Source: Candidatus Dormiibacterota bacterium (lineage in GTDB: Bacteria; Chloroflexota; Dormibacteria; Dormibacterales; Dormibacteraceae). Taken from it: 64,000 nt of DNA. Position 1 is the first letter of the stretch; every line of letters begins with the position of its first letter. The stretch is from NCBI GenBank assembly GCA_024280995.1, contig JAMXLM010000018.1, positions 248,001 to 312,000 of the forward strand. Direction: 5' to 3'. The translations under genes and the position numbers were made by a program. Below the pieces are notes generated by a model. The model ran no database searches and had not been told where the DNA came from. It saw only the letters and a program-made list of their open reading frames with translations. Positions 1-7,946 of the stretch are shown in pieces.

Positions 1-1
1 C

Positions 2-328
2 GACATCGTCCGCCGGATCGAGGAAGCCCGCCCGGACGTCCTCCTGGTCGCCTTCGGCCACCCCAAGCAGGAGAAGTTCATCGACCTCTACCGCGACCGC
101 CTGCCGGTCTCGGTTGCCATCGGCGTCGGTTGCGTCTTCGACCTGCTCGCGGGCCGGAGCCGCCGCGCGCCTCGATGGATGCAGGCGATCGGCATGGAGT
201 GGGCTTTCCGGCTCAGCCGGGAGCCTCGACGCCTCGTCCGCCGCTACGTGATCGACGCCGCGTGGCTGATACCGATCACCGCGCTCGTGCTTCGGCAGCG
301 GTTCATCGGCGGCGTGGACGGTGCCTGA
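2..328 (+). CDS. WecG/TagA/CpsF-family glycosyltransferase, C-terminal part
   Basis: The frame is open from the left edge and ends at TGA 326-328, leaving 108 residues. It shows the family blocks FGHPKQEKFI, GVGCVFDLLAG and APRWMQAIGMEWAFRLSREP, followed by RRLVRRY, which match the C-terminal half of WecG/TagA/CpsF enzymes. These cytoplasmic enzymes add a ManNAc-type or related sugar to a lipid-linked intermediate early in surface-polymer assembly. The N-terminus lies outside the window. The gene implies that polysaccharide genes continue to the left. The acceptor and donor sugars cannot be told from the sequence. Confidence 0.9.
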   Translation, partial: DIVRRIEEARPDVLLVAFGHPKQEKFIDLYRDRLPVSVAIGVGCVFDLLAGRSRRAPRWMQAIGMEWAFRLSREPRRLVRRYVIDAAWLIPITALVLRQRFIGGVDGA

Positions 329-449
329 GGCAACGATCACACGCTCTTGCTGGGCCATTTGCCCCGGACCGACGACTGGGAAAACCCATGGCGTGCACTC
401 GGCATGACACCTAGAGTCGGATGAGGCTCGCCACCTGCCGTAGAAGCAT

Positions 450-1151
450 GTGTCTGAGAAAACGATGAACGCAACGATCGATCGCCACGAAGAGCTGTTC
501 ACGTCCGGGGCGTACGTCGACGCCTTCCAACCGGACGTCCGGACCAACCCCTTCGAGGGAGACTACGCCCGCAAGCGCGACGCCATCATCGCGTCGGTCG
601 CGGGGTTCGACAAGAGGGTCCTGGATGTCGGCGGCGGCATGGGACGGCTGTCCATACCGCTGTCGGAGCGCCACTTCGTGACGCTCACCGACCTCTCGCC
701 GCACATGCTCGACCTCGCTCGTCCCCAGGCGTCCGACCGGCTGGTCCTGCGCGAGGCCAACGCTCGGTCCCTGCCCTTCGCGGACGCGTCTTTCGACTAC
801 GTGCTCTGCATCGACGTCCTGCCCCACCTGTTCGACCCGGTGGAGGCGCTTCTCGAAGCCCGCCGTGTCCTGGTGCCTGGAGGGCGGCTGCTGGTGGACG
901 TCACGAACGCCAATCCGCTGTGGACGCTGGGCTACCCGCGCTACGTCGGCCGCCGGCCGGGCCGCTGGGTCGAGGTATTTCGCTCCAAGGGCGTCCTTCC
1001 CGAGTGGCGGAGCCGCGTGTGGCACCACCGGCGATCTGAGCTCGTGCGCTTCATCGCCAACGCCGGGCTGCAGCTGGAGTCGATCCGGACCTTTGGGCCG
1101 ATGGCCTGTCCGAAATGGTTTCTCGCCACGGCGCGAAGGCCGAGCTCTTGA
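450..1151 (+). CDS. Class I SAM-dependent methyltransferase
   Basis: A 233-residue protein with the class I methyltransferase fold: motif I VLDVGGGMGRLSIPL (near residue 55), an acidic end to strand 2 (TLTDLSPHMLDLAR), motif II FDYVLCIDVLPHLFDP, and LVPGGRLLVDVTN after it. This is the Methyltransf_11/25 type, which acts on small molecules, sugars or lipids. The GTG at 450 is the longest start; ATG 465 is a possible alternative. It lies between a glycosyltransferase and a secreted protein, so a role in decorating a glycan or lipid is plausible but inferred. The next gene probably starts on a TTG that overlaps this stop codon. Confidence 0.8.
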   Translation: MSEKTMNATIDRHEELFTSGAYVDAFQPDVRTNPFEGDYARKRDAIIASVAGFDKRVLDVGGGMGRLSIPLSERHFVTLTDLSPHMLDLARPQASDRLVLREANARSLPFADASFDYVLCIDVLPHLFDPVEALLEARRVLVPGGRLLVDVTNANPLWTLGYPRYVGRRPGRWVEVFRSKGVLPEWRSRVWHHRRSELVRFIANAGLQLESIRTFGPMACPKWFLATARRPSS

Positions 1152-3013
1152 TCCGCACGCGCCGGCTCGGCTGGCTTGCTCTCGCGGTGGCGGCAGTCAC
1201 CGTCTTCACGGCCGGGCGCCTTCTGCTCGGCGGGCCGGCCGCGCTGGCCGGGAGCACGCTCATGAGCGACGACTTCGAGGCCGACGCGGTCGGTGCTCCC
1301 GCGTCGGGCTGGTCCCCGGTGTCGGGCCAGTGGGCGATCGCGGTCGACGGGACCCAGGTCCTCAAGCAATCCGACACGAACACGGCGACGGCAAAGTCGA
1401 TACACGCCGGATCGAGCGCGTGGACCGACTATTCGGTGGTCGCCCAGATCAAACCCGGCTCCGCGGCGACCGGGACCTCCAACGTCCTGGCGGCGCGCTA
1501 CATCGACGACAACAACGCCTATTCCCTGATCCTCAAGGACGGCAACAGCTGGTACTTCGGGAGGAAGGTCAACGGCGTCTGGACGACCCTCGGGAGTGGC
1601 GCGAAGGCATACAACACTTCGACCTGGTACACGTTTGAGATCGACGTCAGCGGCAAAAACCTGACGGCGTTCCTGAACGGGACGAAGCTGGCCGCGGTGA
1701 CCGATTCGACCTTTTCGGCCGGGGCGATCGCCGTGATGAGCCGGACCACGATCGAGGTCGACAACGTCGTGGTGACCGGGCTCACGCCGCCGCCGCCCCC
1801 GCCGAGCCCTTCGCCCGCGCCATCGCCGACACCCAGCCCTTCGGCGTCACCGTCGCCATCTCCGTCACCATCGCCCTCGCCGTCGCCGCCTCCATCACCG
1901 TCGCCCAGCGCATCGCCCACGCCGCCCTCCAACAACCCTTCGACAATCCAGGGGACGGTGACGGTTGCCGGAACCTTCACGCCGATCGCCGGCGCGACGG
2001 TCACCACGCAGCCGGCGACCACGAGCGCGACCACCGACTCGAATGGCGCCTACTCCCTGAACGTCACGTCGGGCACCTACAACGTGATCTTCCAGGCAGG
2101 AGGCTTCAACTCCGAGTTCGATGGCTCGGTGAACGCGCCGGCCAACGGAGTCGCAACCGCCAACAGCGGGCTGAGCGCCATCATCCCCGGCTCGGCCCAG
2201 GACCTGTTCAGCCGTCCGGACCAGGCGGGGATCGGAACCGCATCGGACGGGCACTCCTGGGCGGACGACCACAACGTCTACCCCACGGCGACCGTCTCCA
2301 TCTCGAGCCGGAGCGCCTACGTCCAGTCGGCCGGCGCGAACACCGACTTCGACACCTGGATGGGCATCCCCTACCGGGACCAGGAGATAACGGCCGACCT
2401 CTACGTGGTTAGGGCGCTGTCGGATCCGCAGTACCTGCACGGCGCACGCCTGCTGGGCCGGGTGCAGGGCTCGGACAGCTGGATCGTGCTCGCGGTCAAC
2501 ACCGCCAACGACACCATCACCATCTGGGTCGACAACTCCGGGAACTGGACTCAGCTGGGAGTGGGCTCGCAGCCGTACTCGCCGAACGTCTGGTACCACG
2601 CCAAGCTGGACATCGTCGGCAGCAGCGTGATGGGCAAGGCCTGGCCGGTCGGCTCGGCCGAGCCTGGGTGGCAGGTGACGGGCCAGCAGACGGCGATCAT
2701 GTCGCCGGGTGTCGGCGGCCTTCGCTGCGGCGCCGCCGACGTCCTGTTCTCCAACTACCAGGAAGCTCCGTTGACCCAGGTCACGGGCAAGGTCACCGAC
2801 GCGACGACCGGGGCCGCCATCGCGGGCGCGACCGTTTCGTTGAGCAACGGCGCCACCGGAGTCAGCGACGCAGCCGGTAAGTACGTGTTCAGCGGCCTGA
2901 CGCCCGGCACGTACACGGTGACGGCCACCGCTACCGGCCACAACACAGCGTCCGCGACGGCCACGGTCAGCCTCGGTCTCAGCGCCACGGGAGTGAACCT
3001 GGCGCTCAGCTAG
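1148..3013 (+). CDS. Secreted two-lectin-domain protein with carboxypeptidase-regulatory-like repeats
   Basis: I start this at TTG 1148, which overlaps the upstream TGA as TTGA, giving 621 residues; a longer reading from 1115 would overlap the methyltransferase by 37 bases. An Arg-rich start and hydrophobic stretch (LAVAAVTVFTAGRLLLGG) form a signal peptide or anchor. Then follow a concanavalin/LamG-like domain (about 38-210), a Pro/Ser linker (about 212-262), a carboxypeptidase-regulatory-like beta-sandwich (about 263-345), a second lectin-like domain (about 346-540) and a second regulatory-like domain to the end. No catalytic motif is visible; an extracellular binding or adhesin role is likely. 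The half after the linker is closely related to the end of the protein at 33025-39144. Confidence 0.8.
   Translation: MIRTRRLGWLALAVAAVTVFTAGRLLLGGPAALAGSTLMSDDFEADAVGAPASGWSPVSGQWAIAVDGTQVLKQSDTNTATAKSIHAGSSAWTDYSVVAQIKPGSAATGTSNVLAARYIDDNNAYSLILKDGNSWYFGRKVNGVWTTLGSGAKAYNTSTWYTFEIDVSGKNLTAFLNGTKLAAVTDSTFSAGAIAVMSRTTIEVDNVVVTGLTPPPPPPSPSPAPSPTPSPSASPSPSPSPSPSPSPPPSPSPSASPTPPSNNPSTIQGTVTVAGTFTPIAGATVTTQPATTSATTDSNGAYSLNVTSGTYNVIFQAGGFNSEFDGSVNAPANGVATANSGLSAIIPGSAQDLFSRPDQAGIGTASDGHSWADDHNVYPTATVSISSRSAYVQSAGANTDFDTWMGIPYRDQEITADLYVVRALSDPQYLHGARLLGRVQGSDSWIVLAVNTANDTITIWVDNSGNWTQLGVGSQPYSPNVWYHAKLDIVGSSVMGKAWPVGSAEPGWQVTGQQTAIMSPGVGGLRCGAADVLFSNYQEAPLTQVTGKVTDATTGAAIAGATVSLSNGATGVSDAAGKYVFSGLTPGTYTVTATATGHNTASATATVSLGLSATGVNLALS
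1783..1935 (+). repeat. Pro/Ser-rich low-complexity linker coding repeat
   Basis: This stretch encodes an alternating Pro-Ser/Thr/Ala run of about 50 residues inside the secreted protein at 1148-3013. It is a typical extended inter-domain linker. The DNA repeat follows from the CCN/TCN codons and needs no other explanation. Confidence 0.85.
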
Positions 3014-3041
3014 TGGCCTTCCCGGTTAGATTGGTTCGGCC

Positions 3042-4109
3042 ATGAATTCGATCGAAGAGGCCCTCGAACGCCTCATCGAGGTGTCAGCGTCCGACCTGAT
3101 CCTGAGCTGCGGCAGCCCGCCGCGAGTACGAAGGGATGGCCTGCTCGAGCTCTTCGGCCAGGGCGAGCCTGTCCTGACGCCGCCAGACACGGAACGGTTG
3201 ATCAAGGAGCTGCTGGCTCCGGTGGACTGGAAGAAGCTCCAGAAGCGCCGTCAGATCGACTTCGCCTTCACATGGCGTGACCGCGCGCGGGTCCGCGCCA
3301 ACGCGTACTTCCAGCGCGACTCTCTTGCGGCCGCGTTTCGAATCCTGCCGCTCGAGATACCGACGTTCGAGGTGCTGGGCATGCCCGAGGTGGTGCACCA
3401 GTTCATGGAGCGGCGGCAGGGGTTGCTCCTGGTGACGGGACCGACCGGCGCGGGTAAGTCGACCACCCTCGCATCCATGATCGATCACCTGAACCGGTCG
3501 CGGGCGTACCACATCATCACGTTCGAGGACCCGATCGAGTACGTCCATCAGCACAAGCTGGGCATCGTCGACCAGCGGCAGGTGGGCGAGGACACGCCCT
3601 CTTTCGGAGAGGGGCTGCGCAGCGTGTTTCGCGAGGACCCCGACGTCGTGCTCATCGGGGAGATGCGAGACCTGGAGACGATCTCCAGCGCCCTCACGAT
3701 CGCCGAGACCGGGCATCTTGTCCTCGCAACCCTCCACACGAACGACGCGCCCTCGGCGCTCAACCGGATCGTGGACAGCTACATGGGCGCGCAGCAGCAG
3801 CAGGTCCGCATCCAGCTCGCGGGCGCGCTGGCGGGCGTGGTCTATCAGCAGCTCGTCCCCGCGGTCGGAGGCGGGCGTGTGGCCGCGTTCGAGATCCTCG
3901 TGGCCAACGTCGCGGTGAGGGCCATGATCAAGGAAGGCAGGATCGACCAGATCCGGAGCGTGCTGCAAACCGGGCTGCGCGAAGGTTCTCAGACCCTCGA
4001 GCGTTCCCTCAGCCAGCTGCTTCGGGTCGGGATCATCAGCGAGCGGGACGCCCGGGCGCACTCCGCCTACCCGAACGAGATCCACGTCGTCTCGCCGGCC
4101 GGGGCCTAG
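3042..4109 (+). CDS. pilT: Type IV pilus retraction ATPase PilT
   Basis: A 355-residue secretion ATPase of normal PilT length. Walker A is GPTGAGKST (about residues 133-141). The Asp box is HIITFEDPIEYVH, the Walker B region is DPDVVLIGEMRDLETI, and the His box is LATLHTNDA. It has the short PilT N-terminal domain rather than the PilB/MshEN domains. PilT hexamers power pilus disassembly and twitching at the inner face of the membrane. It starts 28 bases after the secreted lectin-like gene on the same strand and runs convergently into the pilin cluster. Its TAG stop and the opposing stop share one CTAG at 4106-4109. Confidence 0.95.
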   Translation: MNSIEEALERLIEVSASDLILSCGSPPRVRRDGLLELFGQGEPVLTPPDTERLIKELLAPVDWKKLQKRRQIDFAFTWRDRARVRANAYFQRDSLAAAFRILPLEIPTFEVLGMPEVVHQFMERRQGLLLVTGPTGAGKSTTLASMIDHLNRSRAYHIITFEDPIEYVHQHKLGIVDQRQVGEDTPSFGEGLRSVFREDPDVVLIGEMRDLETISSALTIAETGHLVLATLHTNDAPSALNRIVDSYMGAQQQQVRIQLAGALAGVVYQQLVPAVGGGRVAAFEILVANVAVRAMIKEGRIDQIRSVLQTGLREGSQTLERSLSQLLRVGIISERDARAHSAYPNEIHVVSPAGA

Positions 4110-4510
4110 GTCGTCGCGCGCCTCTCCGTCGCGCGGCGCATCGCGAGACCGGTGAGGACGGCGCCGCCGGCACCAACCAGCGCCAGGCCGACCAGCGCGC
4201 CGGGCCACAGGCCGAGCCAGAGGATCGCCGCCAGCATCGAGCCCGCGCACACGGCTTCGACCAGCGGGGAAGCCACTCCGATGGGGGTCGCGCAGGTCGC
4301 GCAACGGCCCCCACGGACCAGGTAGCCCAGCACCGGGAGCAGGTCGACCGCGTTGAGGACTCGACCGCAGCTGCGGCAGTGGGACCTCGGCGTGAGGATC
4401 GACTCGCCTCGGGGAAGGCGGTCGGCCGCGAGGTTGATGAAGCTGCCCAGCAGCGCAGCGAACAGGACGCAATAGGCGCCGATCAGAAACGCGATGACGG
4501 CTAATTCCAA
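4106..4510 (-). CDS. Stand-alone prepilin peptidase N-terminal domain protein
   Basis: A 134-residue protein matching only the N-terminal domain of PilD/GspO peptidases (PF06750 type): GSFINLAADRLPRGESI, then the zinc-binding pairs CRSCG and CATC, then PIGVASPLVEAV. Two hydrophobic C-terminal stretches follow. The A24 aspartic-peptidase domain with its GxGD motif is absent, because the frame ends in ATERRATT. In the full-length enzyme this domain carries or supports N-methylation of the mature pilin. Start is TTG 4510; I see no in-frame ATG upstream of the conserved core. It lies directly downstream of the pilA terminator. It may be a split enzyme whose peptidase half is elsewhere, or a decayed copy. 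Confidence 0.75.
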   Translation of the reverse strand: MELAVIAFLIGAYCVLFAALLGSFINLAADRLPRGESILTPRSHCRSCGRVLNAVDLLPVLGYLVRGGRCATCATPIGVASPLVEAVCAGSMLAAILWLGLWPGALVGLALVGAGGAVLTGLAMRRATERRATT

Positions 4511-4520
4511 GTCATTTGCT

Positions 4521-4561
4521 TTCGAAAAGGAAGAGGGCGCCGCGTAGTGCTCACGGCGCCC
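4521..4561 (-). terminator. Rho-independent terminator after pilA
   Basis: Bases 4535-4542 (gggcgccg) pair perfectly with 4554-4561 (cggcgccc) around an 11-base loop. On the minus strand the stem is followed by a pyrimidine-rich tail with a TTTT run. It lies 16 bases past the pilA stop codon, so it should end or attenuate pilA transcription before the prepilin-peptidase-like gene. Confidence 0.7.
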
Positions 4562-4576
4562 CCCGGACCTGACTGG

Positions 4577-5050
4577 CTACTTAGGCTGGCAGCTGCTGTT
4601 CTGTGTGCCGCCGGCATCGGTGGCGATCTTGTTGATCTTTCCGAAGCTGTCCCACTGGTAGTAGAACTGCGTGGTTCCGTTCCTCGTGTAGTTCGGCGAC
4701 GTCCCGCTCGGGGCGGAGTTGAACAGAGGTACCGTGCCGTTGTTGGTGTTGGGCGCCGGCTGGCCGCCGACTCCGCCCGTCATGTCGTTGGTCCAGCTTC
4801 CCTCCGCCGCGACGTTCTGCAGGTTGTTGGCGGCCATGTAGGCGTCGAGCGCCGACTGGACCGTCTTGTATTCGGCGTTGCAGGACTGGGCCGTGGCGTT
4901 GCTGGTCAGGCCGACCAGGCTCAGGGTCACGATCGCGGCGAGGATGCCCAGGATCGTCACGACGACCAGGAGCTCGATCAGGGTGAATCCCTTCTGACCC
5001 TTCTTTCCGCGGAGGTTCTGCTGGAACCATCCGTACAAACCTTGCTGCAT
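4577..5050 (-). CDS. pilA: Type IV major pilin precursor (PilA/GspG-like)
   Basis: A 157-residue prepilin when started at ATG 5050, chosen because GAAAGGAG lies 7 bases upstream; an upstream in-frame ATG at 5083 lacks such support. The leader is unusually long (21 residues) and ends KKGQKG, with the cleavage site before FTLIELLVVVTILGILAAIV. Mature residues Phe1 and Glu5 are conserved. The globular part is short, Asn/Thr/Gly-rich, and has two cysteines (in QSCNAEY and near the end in SSCQPK) that could form the C-terminal disulfide loop. It is the last pilin gene of the T4P set, with its own leader of about 160 bases and a strong terminator, consistent with high expression of the major subunit. 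Confidence 0.92.
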   Translation of the reverse strand: MQQGLYGWFQQNLRGKKGQKGFTLIELLVVVTILGILAAIVTLSLVGLTSNATAQSCNAEYKTVQSALDAYMAANNLQNVAAEGSWTNDMTGGVGGQPAPNTNNGTVPLFNSAPSGTSPNYTRNGTTQFYYQWDSFGKINKIATDAGGTQNSSCQPK

Positions 5051-5057
5051 ACGCACG

Positions 5058-5065
5058 CTCCTTTC
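5058..5065 (-). promoter_or_regulatory. Strong ribosome binding site of pilA
   Basis: The minus strand reads GAAAGGAG seven bases before the ATG at 5050. It is one of the best Shine-Dalgarno matches in the window. It decides between the two candidate pilA starts. Confidence 0.8.
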
Positions 5066-5214
5066 ACCCAACCCTGAGGCCATCAGCGGGATAGCTGGTT
5101 TTCGATTGACTCAGGTCAGGGTAGGACCGGTTCCGGGAAACCTGAATAGATGGTGTGGACCACTCGAATGGGCGGTGGTCCCGGTTTTCGCCTGGGCGGT
5201 CCCGGCCGGCGGCT

Positions 5215-5406
5215 CTACCGAACTCCGGCCAGGACGGCTCCTCCGGCCACCAGCAGGACGAGGACGAGGACCTGGCCGAACAGTTGTGCGCATCCACGCC
5301 GGGAGATGGTGGGGATCGCCGGGACTTTTGGCTTGCGCTCTTCGATCAGGTCGATCTCGGGCATGCTGCGCCGGCGTTCGGCTCGCTGGGGGCGTTTCCG
5401 CTTCAC
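5215..5406 (-). CDS. 63-residue single-TM protein in the pilN position
   Basis: A small protein: a basic N-terminus (KRKRPQRAERRR), then MPEIDLIEERKPKVPAIPT, then one hydrophobic segment (LFGQVLVLVLLVAGGAVLAG) that ends the protein. Its ATG overlaps the pilM stop by 4 bases (ATGA), indicating translational coupling. PilN, normally encoded directly after PilM, starts with a short INLLP-type motif that binds PilM, followed by one TM helix and a periplasmic domain. This protein looks like a PilN reduced to the PilM-binding peptide plus TM helix. That assignment rests on position and shape, not on clear homology. Confidence 0.65.
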   Translation of the reverse strand: MKRKRPQRAERRRSMPEIDLIEERKPKVPAIPTISRRGCAQLFGQVLVLVLLVAGGAVLAGVR

Positions 5407-6266
5407 GCGTTCCTCCGCATCAACAGCCCGATGCAGGCCAGGTACGTCGCGTAGCGTACGTCCGAGGGTACGCGGCGGGGCGGCGGCAGCTGGGTCACGG
5501 GATGGCCGACCGCGTGGTTCAGGGCGAAGGCAGAGGCGGACGGCAGGCTCTGCTCGGCGTTGATCAAGATCGGGGCGGCGGTGTCGAAAGACGCGTCGCG
5601 GTGGCGCTTGTAAAAGCGGAGGACCGACTTCAACGGGCCGGTGAGGGCCGTCGCGACGTCCTCGCCGGGCTTTACGGCGAACCTGAACGAGTGCCAGACC
5701 TGCGCCAGGTTGCGGTCGATGAGCACGATCTCGGCCGGGTCACTCATGAGGTCGACCACGACGCAGGCGGATTCGGGGGCGGCTCGCGCGACGCACGCCG
5801 ACTTCAGGTCGACCGCCGCCGGATCCAGGCCGGCGATTCGCGCCGCCTCCGAAACGTTGTTGATCAGCGCGCGGTCCCACGCCACCGCATAGATTCGACG
5901 TTCGTCTTCCTCGGTCGGGACGTCGACCCAGCGGATCGACATGCGCTGGGGGTCCAGGGGCAGCTCGCGGGCGACCGCCGCGCTCACGTTCTGCTCGCTC
6001 GCCGATTGCGGAAGCCGGATGACCCGGAACGTCGCCAGCGCGTCGCTGGCGGTGATCAGGGCCCGATTCTCGATGATCTCGGTTCGCGCCAGCAGCTGCC
6101 GGAGTGCACCGCCCACCGCGGCCGGATCCAGGACGCGACCGTCCACGAGTGCGCCGGTGGGCGTTCCGCCGGAGCCGCACCGCATCGGCCCGCCCAGCGC
6201 TCCGTCGACCACACGGATGAGCGGGCTGGACAGATCGACAGCTAGGCGCGGGGCGAGGGAGGGCAC
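5403..6266 (-). CDS. pilM: PilM-like actin-fold pilus assembly ATPase
   Basis: A 287-residue cytoplasmic protein of the PilM/FtsA-like actin fold: LAVDLSSPLIRVVDG at the start (phosphate-1 type), ALITASDALATFRVIRLP, a RELPLDPQRMSIRWVDVP segment like the PilM IPF-type loop, SACVVVDLMSDPAEIVLIDR (phosphate-2 type), and a helical tail. PilM binds the PilN N-terminus and links the cytoplasmic motor ATPases to the inner-membrane alignment complex. It is shorter than most PilM proteins (about 350 residues). The start is GTG 6266, four bases after the upstream stop. It is followed by an overlapping 63-residue ORF rather than full pilN and pilO. Confidence 0.8.
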   Translation of the reverse strand: MPSLAPRLAVDLSSPLIRVVDGALGGPMRCGSGGTPTGALVDGRVLDPAAVGGALRQLLARTEIIENRALITASDALATFRVIRLPQSASEQNVSAAVARELPLDPQRMSIRWVDVPTEEDERRIYAVAWDRALINNVSEAARIAGLDPAAVDLKSACVARAAPESACVVVDLMSDPAEIVLIDRNLAQVWHSFRFAVKPGEDVATALTGPLKSVLRFYKRHRDASFDTAAPILINAEQSLPSASAFALNHAVGHPVTQLPPPRRVPSDVRYATYLACIGLLMRRNA

Positions 6267-6269
6267 GCG

Positions 6270-7946
6270 TCAGGGGGAATAGTAAGACCAGCCCTGAACG
6301 TGAACGGTTTGCGGGCTGCCCGCCACGCCGACCTCGACCTGTGTCCACAGGCGCGGGTTGATCCCCTTGTCGCAGGCAGGAGGCGTGGTGCTGATGCAGC
6401 TGTTGAAGACCGCATCCCTCGCGTCCAGGAGGACGAGGAACATCCTGCCAGTGGCCGGAGTGTCGGTCGAACCGAAGTAGATGCAGATCCCGGCGGCGCA
6501 CGGCACAACATCGGGCGCGCTCGTGATCGCGCCGGACGAGCCGTACTGCACGACCGCGACCATTCCGCCGCCGCCGATTGGTCTCTGAACCTCAGTCAGT
6601 GTTCCATCGTTGGCGGCGATGAACCAGTCGCCTCCGGCGTCAGCCTCAGGTGTGCTGACGATCGACGCCGCACCCTTGTAGGACTCATACAGGTTCAGGT
6701 TTGTGTCGACGACGTACAGCCCACCGTTGGTGGCCCCGAATCCGATCAAGTTGACCCCGCCGGGGCAGTGGCACCAGTAGGGGGAATCCGCGCTGCCGGC
6801 GGGGAGCGACGCGGTGCCGGCAAGGGTCAGGCCGAACGAAGACGAGATCTGCGCCAGCGCGATCGTTCCAGTGGTGAACGAGATGGCGAGGCGAGCGGGC
6901 AGAGCCGACCCATCGATGGCCGCTCCGACCGGAGCGGCCCCCAGGGTCAGGCTGCTCACCAGCTGCAGGCCCTGCCCGGCCTTGCCCCCCGAGTAGGTGA
7001 ACCTCAGCACGGCCCCAGTCGAATTGTTCGAGACCACGACGAAGATCTCGTCAAGAGCCGTCTTGCCGGTGGGCCCCGCGAACACGTACGGCCCTGCGAC
7101 CACCGCCTCGCCGGCTTGCGACGAGGTGCTCGCCTGGGAGCATTGCCCGCCCTCCGTCGAGTCGTAGGCGTAAAGGTTTCCGGAGTTGTCACCGAAGTAG
7201 GCGATGTCCGGATAGTTCGCTCCGCCGGCCGGCATCGACATGACCTTGTCGCTCGCCGCCATGTAGCAGACCAGGCTCGGTGTGCCGGCCCCGGTGGCGT
7301 TGAGTAGCGCCACGCAATCGTTCGCGGCGCCGCAGCCCGGGTTCACACCGGTGCTCGTTGGTCGCGTAACCGGCAGCAGATAAGACAGGTCCTGGGAGCT
7401 CGACGCGTCCGGCATCGCCAGCGGCGTGGCGGTCGTCTCGCCGCCGAGGCCCACCGACCACCGTGGCGAGCTCTGGCCTGTCTGGGTTGCGAACAGCGTT
7501 CCGCCGCCGTCCGCCGTGAGGTACTCGTCCACGCCGCGAGCGCCGAGCACGACGTGGGTGCCGTCGACCCCGAAGGCCTTCCCAGAGGCCACCTGCGTGA
7601 AGCCCTGCGGGGATCGTGAATCGATCACGGGTGTGCATTTCGTGTAGCTCGAAGCTGCGATCAGATTGTTCACTGAGGCGCTGCCGAGCGATGGGCACCC
7701 GTCGTACAGCGGCGTGGTCTGCGTGTCCTGGAGCCGGCCGACGGCCAGCTCCGCCGCCGAATTCACCGTCGCCTCGGTGGCGACCCGGCTCACGAGTCTG
7801 TCGGCGAGAAGGAAGTTGGTCGACAGAGTGGTCATCAGGGCGCCCGAGATGATCGCCAGGAAGGCGGTGATGATTAGGACCGCGCTCAGCACGCTTCCGC
7901 GCTGGGATCTCTTGCGGTCGGACAGAAGGACGCGAATCGACCTCAT
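6270..7946 (-). CDS. PilX-like pilus protein with a long repeat-rich extracellular domain
   Basis: Start ATG 7946 overlaps the upstream stop (ATGA), giving 558 residues; the in-frame extension to 8057 is discarded. The N-terminus has the PilX pattern QRGSVLSAVLIITAFLAIISG, a pilin-type helix without the FTLIE box. After about residue 60 comes a long Gly/Ala/Ser-rich extracellular region. It has recurrent beta-hairpin units (IAYFGDNSGNLYAYDS, GLYVVDTNLNLYESY, WFIAANDGTLTEVQ) that look like beta-propeller blades, plus several Cys residues. PilX usually has under 200 residues; PilY1 carries a propeller. This protein seems to combine both roles, as a minor pilin or tip adhesin. Confidence 0.7.
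   Translation of the reverse strand: MRSIRVLLSDRKRSQRGSVLSAVLIITAFLAIISGALMTTLSTNFLLADRLVSRVATEATVNSAAELAVGRLQDTQTTPLYDGCPSLGSASVNNLIAASSYTKCTPVIDSRSPQGFTQVASGKAFGVDGTHVVLGARGVDEYLTADGGGTLFATQTGQSSPRWSVGLGGETTATPLAMPDASSSQDLSYLLPVTRPTSTGVNPGCGAANDCVALLNATGAGTPSLVCYMAASDKVMSMPAGGANYPDIAYFGDNSGNLYAYDSTEGGQCSQASTSSQAGEAVVAGPYVFAGPTGKTALDEIFVVVSNNSTGAVLRFTYSGGKAGQGLQLVSSLTLGAAPVGAAIDGSALPARLAISFTTGTIALAQISSSFGLTLAGTASLPAGSADSPYWCHCPGGVNLIGFGATNGGLYVVDTNLNLYESYKGAASIVSTPEADAGGDWFIAANDGTLTEVQRPIGGGGMVAVVQYGSSGAITSAPDVVPCAAGICIYFGSTDTPATGRMFLVLLDARDAVFNSCISTTPPACDKGINPRLWTQVEVGVAGSPQTVHVQGWSYYSP

Noticed and set aside
3084-4472. 462-codon minus-strand frame opposite pilT
   Set aside because: It is a shadow of pilT and the prepilin-peptidase-like gene in high-GC DNA; the translation is Arg/Pro/Gly-rich with no motif, while pilT motifs are complete.
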